From: Pleurotus ostreatus/Saccharomyces cerevisiae fusant
Lineage: Eukaryota; Opisthokonta
DNA length: 34,111 bases
Reading direction: 5' to 3'
Assembly: GCA_024196135.1 (NCBI GenBank)
Contig: JAMQCK010000246.1
Location: forward strand, 1-34,111
This document shows positions 31,047-34,111 of this stretch, one piece after another. Position 1 is the stretch's first letter. Every line of letters starts with the position of its first letter. Below the pieces are notes generated by a model. It saw nothing but the letters and a program-made list of their open reading frames with translations, had not been told where the DNA came from and did no database searches. Both the position numbers and the translations under genes were made by a program.

Positions 31047-32356
31047 ATGGCAGAGCGCTTGCTTGACCCTCTGGGCTTCACGGCGTCGGCCGTGCTTATG
31101 CTTCTCCCTATCCCCCTCGTCATTGCGACGCGCCCACCGACGGCGCTTCGCGTTCTCATCTTCGCCCTCCAGTTGCAGCTTGCGAACTGGGGAAACAAAA
31201 CGTTCACTCTCGAAGACACTTTCATCACATACTCTTTGGGCTGCCTGTACTACGGCTGGCCCCTCTTCACCGCCATTCATTTCTACTTCCTCACTGACCC
31301 GTTGACGGATGGGACGCGGCACATATACGATACGAAGCCGGCCAAGGACATGTCCTTGCCGCAGCGCCTTTGGTGGGCGACATGTCTCGTTGCATCGTTC
31401 CGTGGCGTGGGCTGGAACAAGCCGGTGGGTCCTTTGAGTGCTTTTCACCTCGCTCGCGATCTCAACGATGACCAACCCGATCTTCTGCAGGTCCCCCACC
31501 TTCGGCAGATCCCCGAAGGGCAATCCCGAACCTCGTACCTCGTCGAACACTTCCTTTGGCTAGTCTTCTACTTCGTCGTCGCCGACCTCGTCAACTTGTA
31601 CATAACCAACAACCCCATTACCTCGTCTCGCGCCGCCGAGCGCTTCCCCGCTTGGTCGCAAGGCCCGATCTTCCAGGCGCTTAACTCATACGCGTACTGG
31701 GGGAACATCTGGGCGGGTTTCAACATCCAGTACGAAGTCCTCGCGATGGCGGGCGTCGCACTTGGCCTTTGGGAGCCCCAGCTCTGGCCCCCGATGTTCG
31801 GCAGCTTCTGGGATGCGTACACCGTGCGGCGGACGTGGGGGCGCGTGTGGCACTGCATCCTACGGAGGGTAGGTCTGATCGTTGTCATCCTCACGCGCGT
31901 CCTGACGACGGCTTCCAGTTCATTATCTCCCATGGCAAGTGGGTGGCCAACACAATCGGTGCGACGCCGGGTACGAAGGCGTCCTCGTACGCGCAGCTCT
32001 ACACGGCGTTCATCGTCTCCGGCCTCATGCACGAGGTCGGCGACCGCCAGCTCGACCGCGGCTTCGGGCAGTCCATGAGCTTCTTCATCCTGCAGGCGCT
32101 GTGGATAACGTTCGAGGATGGAGTTATCGGACTGGGCAAGCGTTTGGGCATCAAGGAGAGCAGGGCGACGCGGGCGCTGGGTGGGCTGACGACTTTCGTT
32201 TGGTTCGCGGCGACGTCGCCGGTGCTGATGAAGGTGATGTCGGACAATGGGAAGCCCATTGCGCCGAGTTTTCCGGTGTCGCCCATAGGGGCGGCGTGGA
32301 AGGCGCTGGGGCTGGAGGAGAAGCAGGTGATCCCGTGGCCAGAGCCTCACCACTAG
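31047..32356 (+). CDS. Wax-synthase-domain membrane O-acyltransferase (MBOAT-like)
   Basis: Exons 31047-31868 and 31919-32356 give 419 residues. The fungal wax synthase domain family moves an acyl group from acyl-CoA onto a hydroxyl; examples are Tri7-type and other tailoring enzymes of secondary metabolism, as well as lipid esterification. Many hydrophobic segments run the length (about 10-30, 40-50, 60-85, 165-185, 220-240, 300-312, 322-335 and 355-372). The diagnostic block is FWDAYTVRRTWGRVWHCILRR (254-274), and the probable catalytic His312 lies in IVSGLMHEVGD. The 50-nt intron follows the block directly. No other secondary-metabolism gene is adjacent, so the acceptor substrate is unknown. 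An upstream in-frame ATG at 30993 would add 18 residues. Confidence 0.87.
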
Positions 32357-33763
32357 ATGATGTGCAGAAAATGAGAAAGCTGAAAAAACCTGAAAACCCT
32401 CTGCTGTTCGGCCTCAAGTACTCTGCGGGACCATCCCAGGTGCAGCGCTGACAGTGATTGTGAGTCCGGCAAGCCCCGAGGCACGAGGGACGGGCCGGAG
32501 GTAGGTCTATGGATGACGGGAGTGATCGAAGAGGCCGATCGCTGTCCTTGACTCGATCGGCCATCTTCGTCCCCTAGAGCCAGGCGTTCGCAAGCACCCG
32601 CCCTCCACACCCTTGCGAACCGCCTTGACATAAGACTGAGTCGGCCCTGAGATGCGGGTCGGGGTGTCCAGCTCACGCGCTGCGCCCCAGCACCGAACAC
32701 TGAGAAAGCGCACGAATCCATAGAGCGCAAGTTGAAGTCCGTCGATCACGTGTGGTATTTGTGTGCGCATGTTTGTTTGATCGATCGCGACAGATAAAAT
32801 CGACAATTTCTTTCCTTCTTTCTTCCTTGTCCTCTTCTCCCGTCACAATAGCAGCTTCGTTGCCTTTTTCCCCTGCTTGATAACCGTCAAAACTTTGCAA
32901 CAATGCCCAGCAAGCAGTATCGGACTTCAAAGCCTCTTCGATTGCAGCAATATCGCTCAGTAGGATCAGTACCGTTAGCGCCATTCCCCGTGTGCGCATT
33001 CCCTTCCCCCTTCCCTACTGCTCGACGACATCGTCGAGCTGGCCCATCTCTGCCCGGACAGCGAAAAAACAATCCCATGCTGTACACCGGTTCTGGTGAG
33101 GGCCAAAAGTAACGTATCCCAGCCGTCTAATCAACGGCTGGGTGGGCGTGTAGACGAGTTCATGACGGGTGTCCTTGATTACTGTGGGACGTGCGTTTGT
33201 GCTCTGTGCATACCCTACATCCCATCCATCGCTACCCTTTGTAGCGGTAGTAGACTTACGAACAATGTCAATCCATATCATCCCCCATGAAGTCTGTAGT
33301 TGTGCAGTCAGACGTTCGAGGACTTCGAGGGATGTGCATCATGGCATGGCGTTGGCGTTGTGATTAGGCTAGGGGCAAGATTAGAGTTTGCCTGATACGG
33401 TGCCACAAATTGTGACTGTAGAGGTCTTCGCGAACGAGAGATAGACATGTTCAACGGCGTGTGAATGGAAACCTGAACAGAACTGGCTTTCGGGGTGAGT
33501 TCGGGGAGAACGAGGGGAATTCTGGCGAGGGGGAGATTCGATTTCAGACGGAGGCATATTCAGAGCGGAAGCTCTTCGCGTCTCTGCCTCCTCTGAGCCG
33601 GGAGCGCGTCTTCCGGGGCCTAGGCGGGTGAGCTCGGGTGGGACCACAGCGATGCCTCGTTTTCTGGTGGAAAGAGAGCGCGGCCACGGCCGCAATGCGC
33701 AGAGGAGGGCTCGTAGTTACCGCATCAAACCTCGTGCCAGGGGAGCAACGGAAATTTGAGTAG
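32357..33763. other. Long gene-poor region
   Basis: These 1.4 kb have no gene I can support. Features seen are an E-box-type CACGTG at 32747-32752 and a long pyrimidine tract (about 32806-32842, CTTTCCTTCTTTCTTCC-like) followed by an ATG at 32902 with context CAACAATGCC. That ATG opens a 70-codon frame (to 33112) without recognisable motif. The tract plus ATG could mark the start of a transcript whose further exons I cannot follow. Confidence 0.35.
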
Positions 33764-34111
33764 TTCTGTTCGAGCCAAGGACGTGAGCGTGAGGAAGACC
33801 CTGATGCGCTCCCATACCGGTCGCAGGGCTCGCGATCCCCCAGGCTCGCCGACATACCAATCGCCTCGCCAGGCCCCGCTTCCTCCTCCAGCGTCGCCAT
33901 CCCCGAGCCGACTCGGTGGCGGTCTCGAACCAGGAACTTCCCTTTTTCGCAGCCTCCGTGCCCCGCGAGCCCCCTCCGTCCGATCATTCCAAGCATCTGT
34001 CCGCTCCTTTACTCCCACCACCGTCGACGACGGCGACAACGCCCCTCCGCCTATCATGCACAACGCCCCGTTGCCCGTCGTCTCCTCCCAGGACGCCAAC
34101 GACGATGAGGA
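33764..34111 (+). CDS. Possible 5' part of a gene running off the right edge
   Basis: From the stop at 33761 a plus-strand frame stays open to 34105 with many C-ending codons (for example LADIPIASPGPASSSSVAIPEP) and is Pro/Ser-rich. Another frame containing the ATG at 34056 (MHNAPLPVVSSQDANDDEE) continues to the window end; upstream it reads FRSLRAPRAPSVRSFQASV, a basic Ser/Arg-rich run. The minus strand is also open here, as expected in GC-rich sequence. I cannot tell which frame, if any, is used. If real, splicing between the two plus frames or a start at 34056 is likely. No family is recognised. Confidence 0.25.

Noticed and set aside
21235..32356. Possible secondary-metabolism or lipid gene cluster (Ppo, lipase, acyltransferase)
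   Set aside because: A dynactin subunit and a MITE lie between them, no backbone synthase or regulator is present, and no shared promoter motif was seen.

Overview
The window reads as nuclear DNA of a filamentous basidiomycete, most likely an Agaricomycete. The reasons are GC-rich codon choice, about 68 spliceosomal introns in 13 genes (most 46-60 nt, with GTGCGT/GTAAGT donors and CTAAC/CTGAC branch sites), very small exons, and gene families typical of mushrooms. Among these are a Ppo dioxygenase fusion, an F-box protein with the 'SRRNTLAPI..LPPEVL' start, a wax-synthase-like MBOAT enzyme, a NO VEIN-type ATPase and a decayed 2OG-Fe(II)-oxygenase-like gene. Nothing bacterial, viral, rRNA, tRNA or CRISPR was recognised. 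All gene models were assembled by hand from splice signals and reading-frame continuity. The multi-exon models marked complete add up to whole codons, but none has been checked against transcripts.

Left third (1-10,161): the 3' part of a dihydroxyacetone kinase gene (+, cut by the window edge) converges on a 12-exon FAD monooxygenase (-). A 1.2 kb divergent region leads to an isoprenylcysteine-methyltransferase-family gene (+). Next come a pseudogene of a fungal 2OG-Fe(II) oxygenase-like family (-), a possible small TATA-driven gene (-) and a small DUF202 membrane protein (+).

Middle (10,162-21,234): a 1,576-residue NO VEIN/sacsin-type GHKL ATPase with a DUF3883-like C-terminus and a nuclear-signal-bearing acidic linker (+), a possible 63-residue protein with TATA box and 5'UTR intron (-), coatomer epsilon (-), and, sharing a 181-bp head-to-head promoter with it, an F-box protein (+).

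Right third (21,235-34,111): a 22-exon psi-producing-oxygenase homologue whose P450 half has lost its heme-thiolate cysteine (+), a DUF676 lipase with one membrane segment (+), a 437-bp pogo/Fot1-like MITE flanked by TA, a dynactin p22-like subunit (+), and a wax-synthase-domain acyltransferase (+). A largely empty region follows, with open frames running off the right edge.

The genes do not form an operon or an obvious biosynthetic cluster. Housekeeping genes (coatomer, dynactin, DAK) alternate with accessory enzymes. Several encode lipid or oxidation enzymes (Ppo, lipase, wax synthase, FAD monooxygenase), but they differ in orientation and spacing and no co-regulation is visible. The least ordinary items are the NO VEIN-type ATPase, the P450-dead Ppo, the oxygenase fossil, the MITE, a probable GC-AG intron and three in-frame introns without stop codons.
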